Assembly (NCBI RefSeq): GCF_900155935.1
Contig: NZ_FTLW01000002.1
Coordinates: forward strand, 576,893 to 640,892
Reading direction: 5' to 3'
Source of the DNA: Solilutibacter tolerans
GTDB lineage: Bacteria; Pseudomonadota; Gammaproteobacteria; Xanthomonadales; Xanthomonadaceae
Length of the DNA: 64,000 bases
In this document: in pieces, positions 10,085 through 18,728 of the stretch
Numbering within the stretch: position 1 is the stretch's first letter
Layout of the letters: every line of letters begins with the position of its first letter
Notes under the pieces: generated by a model
The model's database searches: none
What the model saw: only the letters and a program-made list of their open reading frames with translations
Told to the model about the DNA's origin: nothing
Translations under genes and position numbers: made by a program

Positions 10085-11012
10085 GCCGAATACCTCCGTC
10101 ACCCAATCGGGCATCGGCACGTGGTTCGACCATCATCTCTACAGCCTGATGGCGAGTCTTGGCCGCGCGATCCGCAAACCGGGCGCGACCTTGCTCACCA
10201 TCGGCGTGATGGCGGTGGCGCTGTCCTTGCCATTGGGCCTGGGTCTGATCCTTGCCAACGTCGAACGATTCGCGGGCAACGTGCAGCAGTCGCGCGAGAT
10301 CAGCGTGTTCCTCAAGCAAGACACTTCGCTGGAGCGCGCGCGTGCACTCGCTGAAACACTGCGCGAACGCAGCGACATCGCCAACCTGCAATGGGTGACG
10401 CCGGAAGAAGGTCTGGCCGATTTTCGTGAAAGCAGCGCGTTCGGTGATGCGATCGATCAGCTCGAAGGCAATCCACTGCCCCATCTCTATATCGTCACGC
10501 CGAAGTCGAATGAGGTTGCCCTAGCCGAGGCCTTGCGTGCCTTGCCGGAAGCCGAAGAAGTCCAGCACGACGTGGTTTGGCGTGAGCGCCTGAATCAGTG
10601 GCTGCAATTCGGTACGCGCTTGGCTTGGGTGCTGGCGCTGCTGCTGGGCATCGGCGCGCTGTTGGTGGTCGGTAATACCGTGCGATTGGACATTCAGTCG
10701 CGCAAAGAAGAGATCGGCGTGCTGCAACTGCTCGGTGCGACCGATGGTTTCATCCGCCGCCCGTTCCTGTATCTGGGTGCGTGGTATGGCCTCGCCGCCG
10801 GTGCGTTGGCCATCGGCTTGCTAACGCTGGCCAACCATTACCTCGCGCCGCCATTGGCACAGCTCGCGGCCAGTTATGGCAGTCGTTTCGCCTTGCAGGG
10901 CTTCAATCCCTTGCAGGCCTTGTTGGTGGTGTTGGGCGCTGGTCTGCTGGGTTGGCTCGGCGGCGGCATCGTCACCGGTCACTATCTACGCCAGACGCGA
11001 CCGGAGCACTGA
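10077..11012 (+). CDS. ftsX: Cell division membrane protein FtsX
   Basis: Permease-like partner of FtsE. The 311-residue protein has a cytoplasmic N terminus, a first membrane segment near residues 37-58 (TLLTIGVMAVALSLPLGLGL), a periplasmic domain to about residue 175 that in E. coli binds EnvC-type activators, then three hydrophobic segments in the FtsX/MacB-like domain (including WVLALLLGIGALLVVGN). The start ATG at 10077 lies inside the last codons of ftsE; a longer upstream frame is not native. Its stop TGA shares its last base with the ATG of the next gene. Confidence 0.96.
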   Translation: MNKPNTSVTQSGIGTWFDHHLYSLMASLGRAIRKPGATLLTIGVMAVALSLPLGLGLILANVERFAGNVQQSREISVFLKQDTSLERARALAETLRERSDIANLQWVTPEEGLADFRESSAFGDAIDQLEGNPLPHLYIVTPKSNEVALAEALRALPEAEEVQHDVVWRERLNQWLQFGTRLAWVLALLLGIGALLVVGNTVRLDIQSRKEEIGVLQLLGATDGFIRRPFLYLGAWYGLAAGALAIGLLTLANHYLAPPLAQLAASYGSRFALQGFNPLQALLVVLGAGLLGWLGGGIVTGHYLRQTRPEH

Positions 11013-11863
11013 TGGGCGGACAACGTCACGATTTGCGCCACGTCGTTTCCGACGCGCCACGGGTGATGGTGGTCGATGGCTCGAAGCTGGTGCGCAAGCT
11101 GATCCGCGATGTGCTGGTGAAAGAGTTGCCCAGCGTCACCGTACTGACCTGCGAGAGCGTGGCCGCGGCCTGCGAGCAGTTGGCGGCGGGCGATGTCGAT
11201 CTCGTCACCACGTCGCTCGCCTTGCCCGATGGCGACGGCCTTGCGATCGCCGATGCCGTGCGCGCCTCGGCAGGTCAAGCCTACGTGCCTGTGATCGTGG
11301 TGTCGGGCGAAGCGCAGGCGCGGCTTGAAGCACGCACGCTGGGCGATGATGTCACCGACTATTTCGACAAGGCGCTGGGCATGGGGGCGTTGGCTGCGTT
11401 CATTCGCGGTTATGTGCAGCCGCAGACGGTGCCGGGTGCACATGTCTTGTATGTGGAAGACAGCCGCGTCGTCGCGCTCGCGACCAAGCGCATGCTGGAG
11501 TCGCAATCGCTCCGGGTTACGCACGTCTCCAGCGCGGAGGATGCGATCAAATGGATGGATGCACGCGCAGCCGAAGGCGATGTGCCGGGCTGCGATCTCA
11601 TCCTGACCGATCTGTACCTGACAGGTCAGCTGACCGGCAAGGATGTACTAGATCATGTGCGTGAGCGGCTGGGGCATGGCAAGCGCCAGTTGCCGGTGCT
11701 GGTGATGACGGGCGACGAAAACGCCAAGAACCAGCGCGAACTGATCCAGCTGGGTGCCAATGACCTGGTGCTCAAGCCCATCGAAGAACGCCTCTTGGTG
11801 ACCAAGACCTTGTTTCAGCTGCGTTTGGCCGCCTTGCCCGAGGCGCGCGCCGCGATCGCATGA
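11012..11863 (+). CDS. Double-receiver (REC-REC) protein with degenerate first domain
   Basis: 283 residues made of two CheY-like receiver domains (about 12-125 and 145-265) and no output domain. The second has the acidic pocket (YVEDSR), phosphoacceptor Asp in [11 protein letters not shown], Thr in VLVMTGDE and Lys in VLKPIEE. The first keeps one acidic residue (VVDGSK) and the Lys (YFDK), but the phosphoacceptor position in [12 protein letters not shown] is Ser, so it probably cannot be phosphorylated. The gene overlaps ftsX by one base and ung by four. A stand-alone signalling adaptor linked to division or to a hybrid kinase elsewhere is the best guess. Confidence 0.85.
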   Translation: MGGQRHDLRHVVSDAPRVMVVDGSKLVRKLIRDVLVKELPSVTVLTCESVAAACEQLAAGDVDLVTTSLALPDGDGLAIADAVRASAGQAYVPVIVVSGEAQARLEARTLGDDVTDYFDKALGMGALAAFIRGYVQPQTVPGAHVLYVEDSRVVALATKRMLESQSLRVTHVSSAEDAIKWMDARAAEGDVPGCDLILTDLYLTGQLTGKDVLDHVRERLGHGKRQLPVLVMTGDENAKNQRELIQLGANDLVLKPIEERLLVTKTLFQLRLAALPEARAAIA

Positions 11864-12576
11864 GCGAGACACGCGAGCTGCGGTTGGAGCCATCGTGGAA
11901 AGCACGTGTCGGCGACTGGTTCGCCCGCGATGACATGCAGGCGCTTTCTGCTTTTCTGCGTGAGCGTCGCGCCGCCGGTGCGCGCATCCATCCTGCGCCC
12001 GCCGACATCTTTGCCGCCTTCGATGCGACACCATTAGAGGACGTCAAAGTCGTCATTCTTGGCCAAGACCCCTACCACGGGCCCGGGCAAGCGCATGGCT
12101 TGTCTTTCTCGGTATTGCCGGGCGTGCCTGTGCCGCCATCGCTCGTCAACATTTACAAAGAGTTGGTGGCCGATGTCGGCTTCGTTCGGCCTGACCACGG
12201 TTATCTGGTGCCGTGGGCAAAGCAAGGCGTATTGCTGCTCAACAGCGTGCTGACGGTGGAAGAGGGGCGCGCCGGTAGTCACCAGGGCAAGGGCTGGGAA
12301 GGCTTCACCGATCATGTGGTCGATGTGCTCAATCGTGAGCGCGAAAATCTAGTCTTCCTGCTGTGGGGTAGTTACGCGCAGGCCAAGGGCAAGGTCATCG
12401 ATACGCGCCGCCACCGGGTCTTGCGGGCACCCCATCCTTCCCCCTTGTCGGCGCATCGGGGGTTTTTGGGTTGTGGGCACTTCACGGCAGCCAACAAATA
12501 CCTGCTGCAACGGGGCGAAACCCCTATCGACTGGACGCTGCCAGCCCGGGTCGAATTAGCCGAAGCAGGGCCTTGA
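11860..12576 (+). CDS. ung: Uracil-DNA glycosylase (family 1)
   Basis: Removes uracil from DNA as the first step of base excision repair. The 238-residue protein shows the water-activating loop [13 protein letters not shown] with catalytic Asp near residue 70, and the leucine-intercalation motif [11 protein letters not shown] with its His near residue 191. The length is typical. ATGA overlap (11860-11863) with the receiver gene shows translational coupling, so ung is the fourth gene of the ftsE operon. Confidence 0.97.
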   Translation: MSETRELRLEPSWKARVGDWFARDDMQALSAFLRERRAAGARIHPAPADIFAAFDATPLEDVKVVILGQDPYHGPGQAHGLSFSVLPGVPVPPSLVNIYKELVADVGFVRPDHGYLVPWAKQGVLLLNSVLTVEEGRAGSHQGKGWEGFTDHVVDVLNRERENLVFLLWGSYAQAKGKVIDTRRHRVLRAPHPSPLSAHRGFLGCGHFTAANKYLLQRGETPIDWTLPARVELAEAGP

Positions 12577-12644
12577 GAACCCGTTTCGGGCCCCCAAATC
12601 AATGCAACGGCCACGATTTGGCGTGGTCGTCCGGGGGCGGCCCT

Positions 12645-12662
12645 CGTTCCATGAATGGAACG
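12645..12662. promoter_or_regulatory. 18-bp perfect inverted repeat upstream of rpoH
   Basis: CGTTCCAT-GA-ATGGAACG lies 21 bp before the CIRCE half-site in the 143-bp ung-rpoH gap. It could be an operator or the stem of an mRNA hairpin. It has no U-tract, so it is not a standard terminator. Confidence 0.5.
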
Positions 12663-12682
12663 CAAAGGGTGACTTTCGGCCA

Positions 12683-12709
12683 TTAGCACTCACCCATGAC
12701 GACTGCTAA
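12683..12709. promoter_or_regulatory. CIRCE element (HrcA operator) overlapping the rpoH promoter
   Basis: TTAGCACTC, nine bases, then GACTGCTAA. This differs from the CIRCE consensus (TTAGCACTC-N9-GAGTGCTAA) at one of 18 positions and has exact spacing. TTAGCA (12683-12688) and TAAAAT (12707-12712), 18 bp apart, could be the -35 and -10 of a sigma-70 promoter, with transcription starting on or just before the ATG at 12720. HrcA binding would then block RNA polymerase directly. The match is seen; HrcA control is inferred from the known role of CIRCE. Confidence 0.82.
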
Positions 12710-12719
12710 AATCACGCGC

Positions 12720-13598
<879 letters not shown>

Positions 13599-13609
13599 TT
13601 CGACAGGCG

Positions 13610-13643
13610 AAAAAAAACGGCCCGGGAAATCGGGCCGTTTTTC
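13610..13643 (+). terminator. Intrinsic terminator after rpoH
   Basis: Eight-base stem ACGGCCCG / CGGGCCGT (13617-13638), preceded by A8 and followed by T5. It can also act on the converging minus-strand gene. Confidence 0.92.
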
Positions 13644-13692
13644 GTTGAGGTGCGATTCGTGGCTTGGCAGAGGGCGGCAAGCGTCGGGGCGA

Positions 13693-14190
13693 TCAGAGCT
13701 TGACCGATCCGGTATCGCTCAGGGCCTCGTGGTTGCCGGTGGTGGCGACCGTCGCGAAGAACGCGAGCTTGGTCAGCAGGTTGCCCGGGCCATCCCAATA
13801 ATCTGCCTCGGTAACGTCCACACGGATGAGGCAGACACGCGGGTCGTCCTTGCCGCCCTTGAAGAAAACGCTGAGCGCCGGAGACCACAAGCGTTCGATC
13901 TCGGCGCGGTCGGTGACGATGTGGCCGCGACCACTGGCCGAGACATAGTGGTTGTCGCCTTCGTGCATGAAGCTGACGTTGACGGAAGCTTGCGACTGAA
14001 TGGCTTGCACCGCGGCGTTGTCGATTTCAGTGGCGAACCAGAACGCGCCATCAAAACCATCACCCAGGGGCGTCATAGGGCGCGAGCTCATGTGGCCGGC
14101 GGCGTCCAATGTGGTGAGCATCGCAGTACGGAATTTGCTGATCAGCTCAGCCAGTTTTTCACGTTGCGCGCCGGTGTCGTGATGGGTCAT
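13693..14190 (-). CDS. Pyridoxamine 5'-phosphate oxidase-like (general stress protein 26 type)
   Basis: 165 residues from the ATG at 14190, with a split-barrel flavin-binding fold typical of the general stress protein family: AMLTTLDAAGHMSSRPMTPL near the N terminus, FWFATEIDNAAVQAI and VSFMHEGDNHYVSASGRG in the middle. Such proteins bind FMN, FAD or heme-like ligands and are linked to oxidative stress; the substrate is unknown. An upstream ATG at 14229 is possible. Lies 80 bp downstream of the sensor kinase gene on the same strand and converges on rpoH. Confidence 0.85.
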   Translation of the reverse strand: MTHHDTGAQREKLAELISKFRTAMLTTLDAAGHMSSRPMTPLGDGFDGAFWFATEIDNAAVQAIQSQASVNVSFMHEGDNHYVSASGRGHIVTDRAEIERLWSPALSVFFKGGKDDPRVCLIRVDVTEADYWDGPGNLLTKLAFFATVATTGNHEALSDTGSVKL

Positions 14191-14270
14191 GTCGATATGC
14201 CTGGTCGGGCGTGACAGTGTCTCGGACATGACGTGAGCGAGGCGAGAATTCAGAGTCCTGTGGATGAATC

Positions 14271-15527
14271 TCAATTGACTTGCGTCGTTGGGGCGGGATG
14301 AGGCCAGCGGATCGACAGGGATTTTTCATCGAGCATGTCGACCTGCCATCCATGAGCCTTCGCCAACCGACCGATCAAGCTGGTCCCCAGGTTTCGATCA
14401 CTGCGCGAGGCCATATTGCGAATAGGCGATGTCAAGCGGGGCACGTCTTCTTGCACGGTATGAAAATGCAGTTCGATGCCTTGCGGGGACAGTACGCCCG
14501 TCAGTATGTCGCCGATGGGTTTGGCCAAGAGTGGGCGCAACAGGCTGCTTAGTATCAGCTCGGCATCACGCAACGGCAGAGGCAGTGTGCCGGCACGACC
14601 TTCGATGCTGACCGTCACAGGCGCTGCGCATCCTTGCACCAAGGTAGTGAGGAATTGATGCGCCCAGGCATCGACATCCATCACTTCGCGTTCGGCCAAT
14701 TGTCGCCGGGCCAAGCGAAGCAAGGCCTCCAGCAGGGTTGAGACTTCATCCACGCCACGGCGTAGGCGACGCATGGGAGCCTGCAATCGCGGTTGCGCCT
14801 GTACATCTTCTTCCAATAGCTCCAATGCGCCACGGACCACGGCAACTGGTGTACGCAGCTCATGACTGGCATCGGCAAAGAACGCGCGCTCGACCTCCTC
14901 TGCTTCCACCAAACGGCGCTGATAGCTGTCGATGGCGAGTGCCACACGGCCCAGTTCATCGCGTGGATGGTGAGCGGCCAAGTCGGTGATATGCGGGGCC
15001 GTGTCCAGCCGCTCCACCTCACCTGCCAAGCGGCGCAATGGCCGTGTCGCGCTGCGTGCCAGCCACCAGCCCAGCAGGCTGCTAAGCAATGCGCCGGCGA
15101 AGATGACGGCAAACAGGATGTGGAGCAAGTAACGCTCGAGCGCCTCTATTTCGCGCAAATCCATTTCAAGATAGATTCGCCCGGCAGGGGTGTCGAAGAC
15201 GCCGACATGCAGGCCATCGCTGGAAGAAGAATGGTCTTCATGCACGCCCGGTGTCAGACCGGCCAAGTGCGTCGGCAAGGGGTTGGTTTCGCCCGGTCGG
15301 CGCAGATACGCGCGCTGCAGTTCGCTGGATGGCAGACGTGCATTGGGGTCTTCAAACAGGCGTTCCGCCCAGGCATTCGCCTCGTCTTGCAGCAGGGCGC
15401 CGACCAACACGTGTTCGTAGCGCTCTGTGATGAAGATCGCCGCGGCGGCGAAAACCAGACTCATGGTCAGCCCCATGCCGATGGCCATCAACATGACCCG
15501 CGCGCGGAAGCTCATGTGTTTACGCAT
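14271..15527 (-). CDS. Membrane sensor histidine kinase with degenerate ATP-binding domain
   Basis: 418 residues: basic N terminus, first membrane helix near 12-35, periplasmic part to about 120, second helix (LLHILFAVIFAGALLSSLLG), HAMP, then a dimerisation domain with the phospho-accepting His at 222 (DASHELRTP). The C-terminal ATPase region is poor: where an N-box (NLLxNA) is expected it has SLLRPL, no DxGxG motif is visible, and only a GTSLIGRLAKAHG remnant of the G2 region remains. It may be phosphatase-only or depend on another kinase. The start overlaps the regulator's stop by 8 bp; ATG 15515 is an alternative. Divergent from PAP2-eptA, suggesting envelope signalling. Confidence 0.85.
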   Translation of the reverse strand: MRKHMSFRARVMLMAIGMGLTMSLVFAAAAIFITERYEHVLVGALLQDEANAWAERLFEDPNARLPSSELQRAYLRRPGETNPLPTHLAGLTPGVHEDHSSSSDGLHVGVFDTPAGRIYLEMDLREIEALERYLLHILFAVIFAGALLSSLLGWWLARSATRPLRRLAGEVERLDTAPHITDLAAHHPRDELGRVALAIDSYQRRLVEAEEVERAFFADASHELRTPVAVVRGALELLEEDVQAQPRLQAPMRRLRRGVDEVSTLLEALLRLARRQLAEREVMDVDAWAHQFLTTLVQGCAAPVTVSIEGRAGTLPLPLRDAELILSSLLRPLLAKPIGDILTGVLSPQGIELHFHTVQEDVPRLTSPIRNMASRSDRNLGTSLIGRLAKAHGWQVDMLDEKSLSIRWPHPAPTTQVN

Positions 15528-16194
15528 CGTCATCTGCCAGCAGGCGATAACCCAGGCCATGCACGGAATGGATCAATGCCGTCGGGAAAGGTTTGTCGAT
15601 GAGTGCGCGCAATGCATAAAGATGATCATGCAGGCGCGCGGTATCGAACGGCGCATCACCCCACAGGCCATGGGCAAGGCGTTGGTGGCTGACGATGCGC
15701 GGCGCGTCTTGCAGGAGGAGTTCGAGCAAGCGGCCCTGGTTGCGGTTGAGCGGAATGCGCTTGCCATCGCGCCACGCCAGGAGGCTAGCGGCGTCGAAGC
15801 GCAGCGGGCCGTAGGCAGCCGCTTTGGTCGCGGCCTGGCGATCACGACAAAGCACGCGTAATCGCGCTTCGAGTTCGCGCAACTCGAAAGGTTTGACCAT
15901 GTAATCATCCGCACCTTCGGCGTAGCCCTTGAGCTTGTCGTCCAGTGTGTCGCGCGCAGTCAACATGAGGATAGGCGTGCCGTGTCCGGCTTCGCGCATC
16001 CGCCGGCAGAGTTCCAATCCGTCCATGCGAGGCAGGCCGAGATCCAGCACGATGGCATCGAATTGCCCTGCCATGGCGCGGGCCAGGCCACTGGCACCAT
16101 CGGCCGCGTGGTCGGCGCGGTGGCCGCGGCGCTCCAGGAAATCCCAGATATTGGCCGCGATGTCGTGCTGATCCTCCACGATCAACACGTTCAT
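15520..16194 (-). CDS. OmpR/PhoB-family response regulator
   Basis: 224 residues: receiver domain (VLIVEDQ acidic pair, phosphoacceptor Asp in AIVLDLGLPRMDGL, Thr in MLTARD, Lys in MVKPFELRE) and a winged-helix DNA-binding domain (RLLELLLQDAPRIVSHQRLAHGLWG region, ending IHSVHGLGYRLLADDDA). All key residues are intact, unlike its kinase. ATG at 16194 was chosen because it begins the receiver directly; the longer upstream frame is not native. The 156-bp gap to the PAP2 gene holds both promoters; a CGGATC/GATCCG inverted repeat lies at 16296-16316. By position it likely regulates the PAP2-eptA pair, like PmrA elsewhere. Confidence 0.93.
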   Translation of the reverse strand: MNVLIVEDQHDIAANIWDFLERRGHRADHAADGASGLARAMAGQFDAIVLDLGLPRMDGLELCRRMREAGHGTPILMLTARDTLDDKLKGYAEGADDYMVKPFELRELEARLRVLCRDRQAATKAAAYGPLRFDAASLLAWRDGKRIPLNRNQGRLLELLLQDAPRIVSHQRLAHGLWGDAPFDTARLHDHLYALRALIDKPFPTALIHSVHGLGYRLLADDDA

Positions 16195-16350
16195 CGATCT
16201 CGGGTGGGGGGCGAAGGGTGTGTGGGCACGCATGCCGACAAGGATTTCACATCTGTTGGTCGAAGCGTTTAACAAGTTGGCGAGATTTGTCCGAGCGGAT
16301 CTTGCCGCTGGATCCGACAGGCTGTGCCCGTCTTCTATCTGCGTCGGCAC

Positions 16351-17094
16351 ATGTCCTTGTCAAACCCGCACGCGCTTGCGATTGCTTATGCGCCCTCCAC
16401 GCCAGTTTCCCATGTCCAGTTCGATGCCTGTCTGCGCCCTTGGTGTATCGCCTTGGCGATCTATCTGCTGGCGATGACGTGGTTGATGCTGGGAGAGGGC
16501 GACTTTGTCATTGCTGATTGGCTGTATGCGCTCCGAGGAGGCGGCTGGCGGTTGCGCGAGCACTGGCTGACCGTGGGGGTGATTCATAAGGATGGAAAAA
16601 TGCTCAGCCAGTTGATGTGGCTCGGCACGGCCATCTTCACCGGCATCATCTGGCATCGGCCTGAGTGGCGCGCTTGGCGGCGGCCTCTCCTCATCTTGAT
16701 GGCCAGCGTGGTGTTGGCGACAGGTGTGGTGGCGATGATCAAGCATGCCGTGCCGATGCAGTGCCCGTGGGGCCTGCAGCGCTATGGCGGCAGCGGCATG
16801 CACATCGGCCTGTTTGAAGCGTGGCCAGTCAACATCCCACGCAACGCCTGCTTTCCGGCCGCGCATGCCAGCTCCGGATTCGCATGGATCGCCTTGTTTT
16901 TTTTCTTTCTGCACGTTCGCCCGCACTGGCGCTGGTGGGGGCTTGGGTTCGGGTTGGCGATGGGCACGGTGTTCGCCGCATCGCAGGAATTGCGTGGTGC
17001 GCACTTCCTTTCCCATGATCTGACCACGATCATGATCTGTTGGGGTGTTTCGCTGTTGTTGTATGGCGTATTCAGGGGGCGTGCGCAGGCATGA
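16351..17094 (+). CDS. PAP2-family membrane phosphatase
   Basis: 247-residue integral membrane protein of the phosphatidic acid phosphatase type 2 superfamily. Motif 1 is a degenerate K-x6-CP (KHAVPMQCPW), motif 2 is PAAHASSG, motif 3 is ELRGAHFLSHD with the expected His and Asp. Relatives dephosphorylate lipid phosphates such as undecaprenyl pyrophosphate, PE-derived diacylglycerol phosphate or lipid A. ATGA overlap with eptA (17091-17094) shows the two are coupled, so a role in lipid A or lipid head-group recycling is the best inference. ATG 16351 is preferred over a GTG at 16324. Confidence 0.88.
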   Translation: MSLSNPHALAIAYAPSTPVSHVQFDACLRPWCIALAIYLLAMTWLMLGEGDFVIADWLYALRGGGWRLREHWLTVGVIHKDGKMLSQLMWLGTAIFTGIIWHRPEWRAWRRPLLILMASVVLATGVVAMIKHAVPMQCPWGLQRYGGSGMHIGLFEAWPVNIPRNACFPAAHASSGFAWIALFFFFLHVRPHWRWWGLGFGLAMGTVFAASQELRGAHFLSHDLTTIMICWGVSLLLYGVFRGRAQA

Positions 17095-18728
17095 GTCGTT
17101 GGCAGCAGTGGTGGAAAAGCACCCGTCGTGAAGTCGCGAGTGAGTGGATGGCGCTGGGCGCAGCTTTGTTTTTTGCGATCGCCTGCAATGGGGCTTTCTG
17201 GCACGCATTCGCGGCGACCAGTGCTTGGCAAGAGCCGGGCGCATGGCGATTGGTGATCGGTTTGTTCATCGGCATGGTCGCGTTGCACACGGCCTTGTTT
17301 ATCCTGGTGTTGAACCGATGGACGATGAAAATCCTCCTGCCATTGCTGCTGATGGTCACGGCCGCAGCGGTTTACTACATGAATCACTACCGGGTGTATT
17401 TGGATCCGGACATGGTGCGCAACGTGCTGGTCACCGATAGCAAGGAAGCCAGCGAACTATTGACGCCCGGCTTGCTGGTAAGTTTGTTGGTATGCGGCCT
17501 GTTGCCGTGCCTGCTGGTATGGCGTTCGCGCCCGGTGCAACGGAGTGTGTCGCGCGGGTTGGCCATGCATGCGGCGGGCTTGCTGTTGTCACTGATCGTT
17601 GCAGCTGCTGCCATCGGTTTGGCCTATCAGCCTTTGGCTTCGCTGATGCGCAATCAGCAGGACATTCGCCATCTGATCACCCCGGGCAACTGGGTCGTTT
17701 CGCTGGTCAAGGTGTTGATGGATGACAAGGCGAGTAATGGGCCCAAGGCCGAGATCGGCAAGGGCGCGGCGATCGAGCGCCCGGCGAATGCACGGCCGCG
17801 CTTGTTGTTGCTGGTGGTCGGCGAAACGGTGCGCGCGCACAACTGGGGCATGGATGGCTATGGCCGACAAACCACGCCCAAGCTGGCCTTGCAGGATGGC
17901 ATCAACTATCCCGATGTCACCGCCTGCGGCACCAATACCGAAGTCTCGCTCCCGTGCATGTTTTCGCCGCAAGGCTTGCGCGCCTACGACCGCAAGGCGA
18001 TTCGCGAATCGCAGTCCTTGTTGCATTTGCTTGATCGCCTGGGCGTTAAAACGCTTTGGCGTGACAATCAGAGCGGCTGCAAGGGTGTGTGCTCCGACTT
18101 GCCATTTGAGGCGATGTCGCAACTGGCAATTCCCGCGTATTGCAGTGATGGACGATGTTTCGATGGCGTGTTGCTGGATGGTTTGAAATCGAAGATCGAT
18201 GAAACCAAGGGCGATGCCATCATCGTGCTGCATATGTTGGGCAACCACGGGCCGGCCTATTACCGACGCTATCCCGATGAGTTTCGCAAGTTCACACCGA
18301 CCTGCGATACCGACCAACTCGCGAGTTGCGACGCAGAAGCCATCCGCAACAGCTACGACAACAGCATCCTGTATGCCGATGATGTGTTGTCGAAGGCCGT
18401 TGAACTGCTCAAGCAGGAATCTCCATCACGGGATACGGCGATGTTGTATCTCTCCGACCATGGCGAGTCGCTGGGCGAAAACGGCCTGTACCTGCACGGT
18501 GTGCCGCGCAGCATCGCGCCGGAGATGCAGTTGAAAGTGCCGATGTGGTTGTGGCTCTCGCCCGAAATGCGCAAGGCGGATGGCATCGACATGGGCTGCA
18601 TGCTGGCCAAGCGCATCGCGCCGCGCACCCACGATGCGATGTTCAGCACGGTGCTGGGTCTGATGCGCGTGCGCGCGGATGTGTATGCGCCCGAGCAGGA
18701 TCTGCTGACGGGTTGCCGCAAGCCTTAA
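17091..18728 (+). CDS. eptA: Lipid A phosphoethanolamine transferase
   Basis: 545 residues: an N-terminal membrane domain with about five helices (to about residue 165) and a periplasmic sulfatase-fold catalytic domain. The metal-binding start reads LLLLVVGETVRAHNWGMDGY, the nucleophilic Thr is near residue 283 in CGTNTEVSLPCMFS, and further metal ligands appear in VLHMLGNHGPAYY and YLSDHGESLGENGLYLHG. Transfers phosphoethanolamine from phosphatidylethanolamine to lipid A phosphate, lowering surface charge. Coupled to the PAP2 gene upstream; the divergent two-component system is the likely regulator. Its stop directly abuts the priA stop on the other strand. Confidence 0.95.
   Translation: MSRWQQWWKSTRREVASEWMALGAALFFAIACNGAFWHAFAATSAWQEPGAWRLVIGLFIGMVALHTALFILVLNRWTMKILLPLLLMVTAAAVYYMNHYRVYLDPDMVRNVLVTDSKEASELLTPGLLVSLLVCGLLPCLLVWRSRPVQRSVSRGLAMHAAGLLLSLIVAAAAIGLAYQPLASLMRNQQDIRHLITPGNWVVSLVKVLMDDKASNGPKAEIGKGAAIERPANARPRLLLLVVGETVRAHNWGMDGYGRQTTPKLALQDGINYPDVTACGTNTEVSLPCMFSPQGLRAYDRKAIRESQSLLHLLDRLGVKTLWRDNQSGCKGVCSDLPFEAMSQLAIPAYCSDGRCFDGVLLDGLKSKIDETKGDAIIVLHMLGNHGPAYYRRYPDEFRKFTPTCDTDQLASCDAEAIRNSYDNSILYADDVLSKAVELLKQESPSRDTAMLYLSDHGESLGENGLYLHGVPRSIAPEMQLKVPMWLWLSPEMRKADGIDMGCMLAKRIAPRTHDAMFSTVLGLMRVRADVYAPEQDLLTGCRKP

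Noticed and set aside
12572..12599. Sigma-32-like promoter after ung (CTTGAGA, 13 bases, CCCCAAAT)
   Set aside because: The -10 part is weak and the same bases form a small hairpin near the ung stop; no basis to call it.
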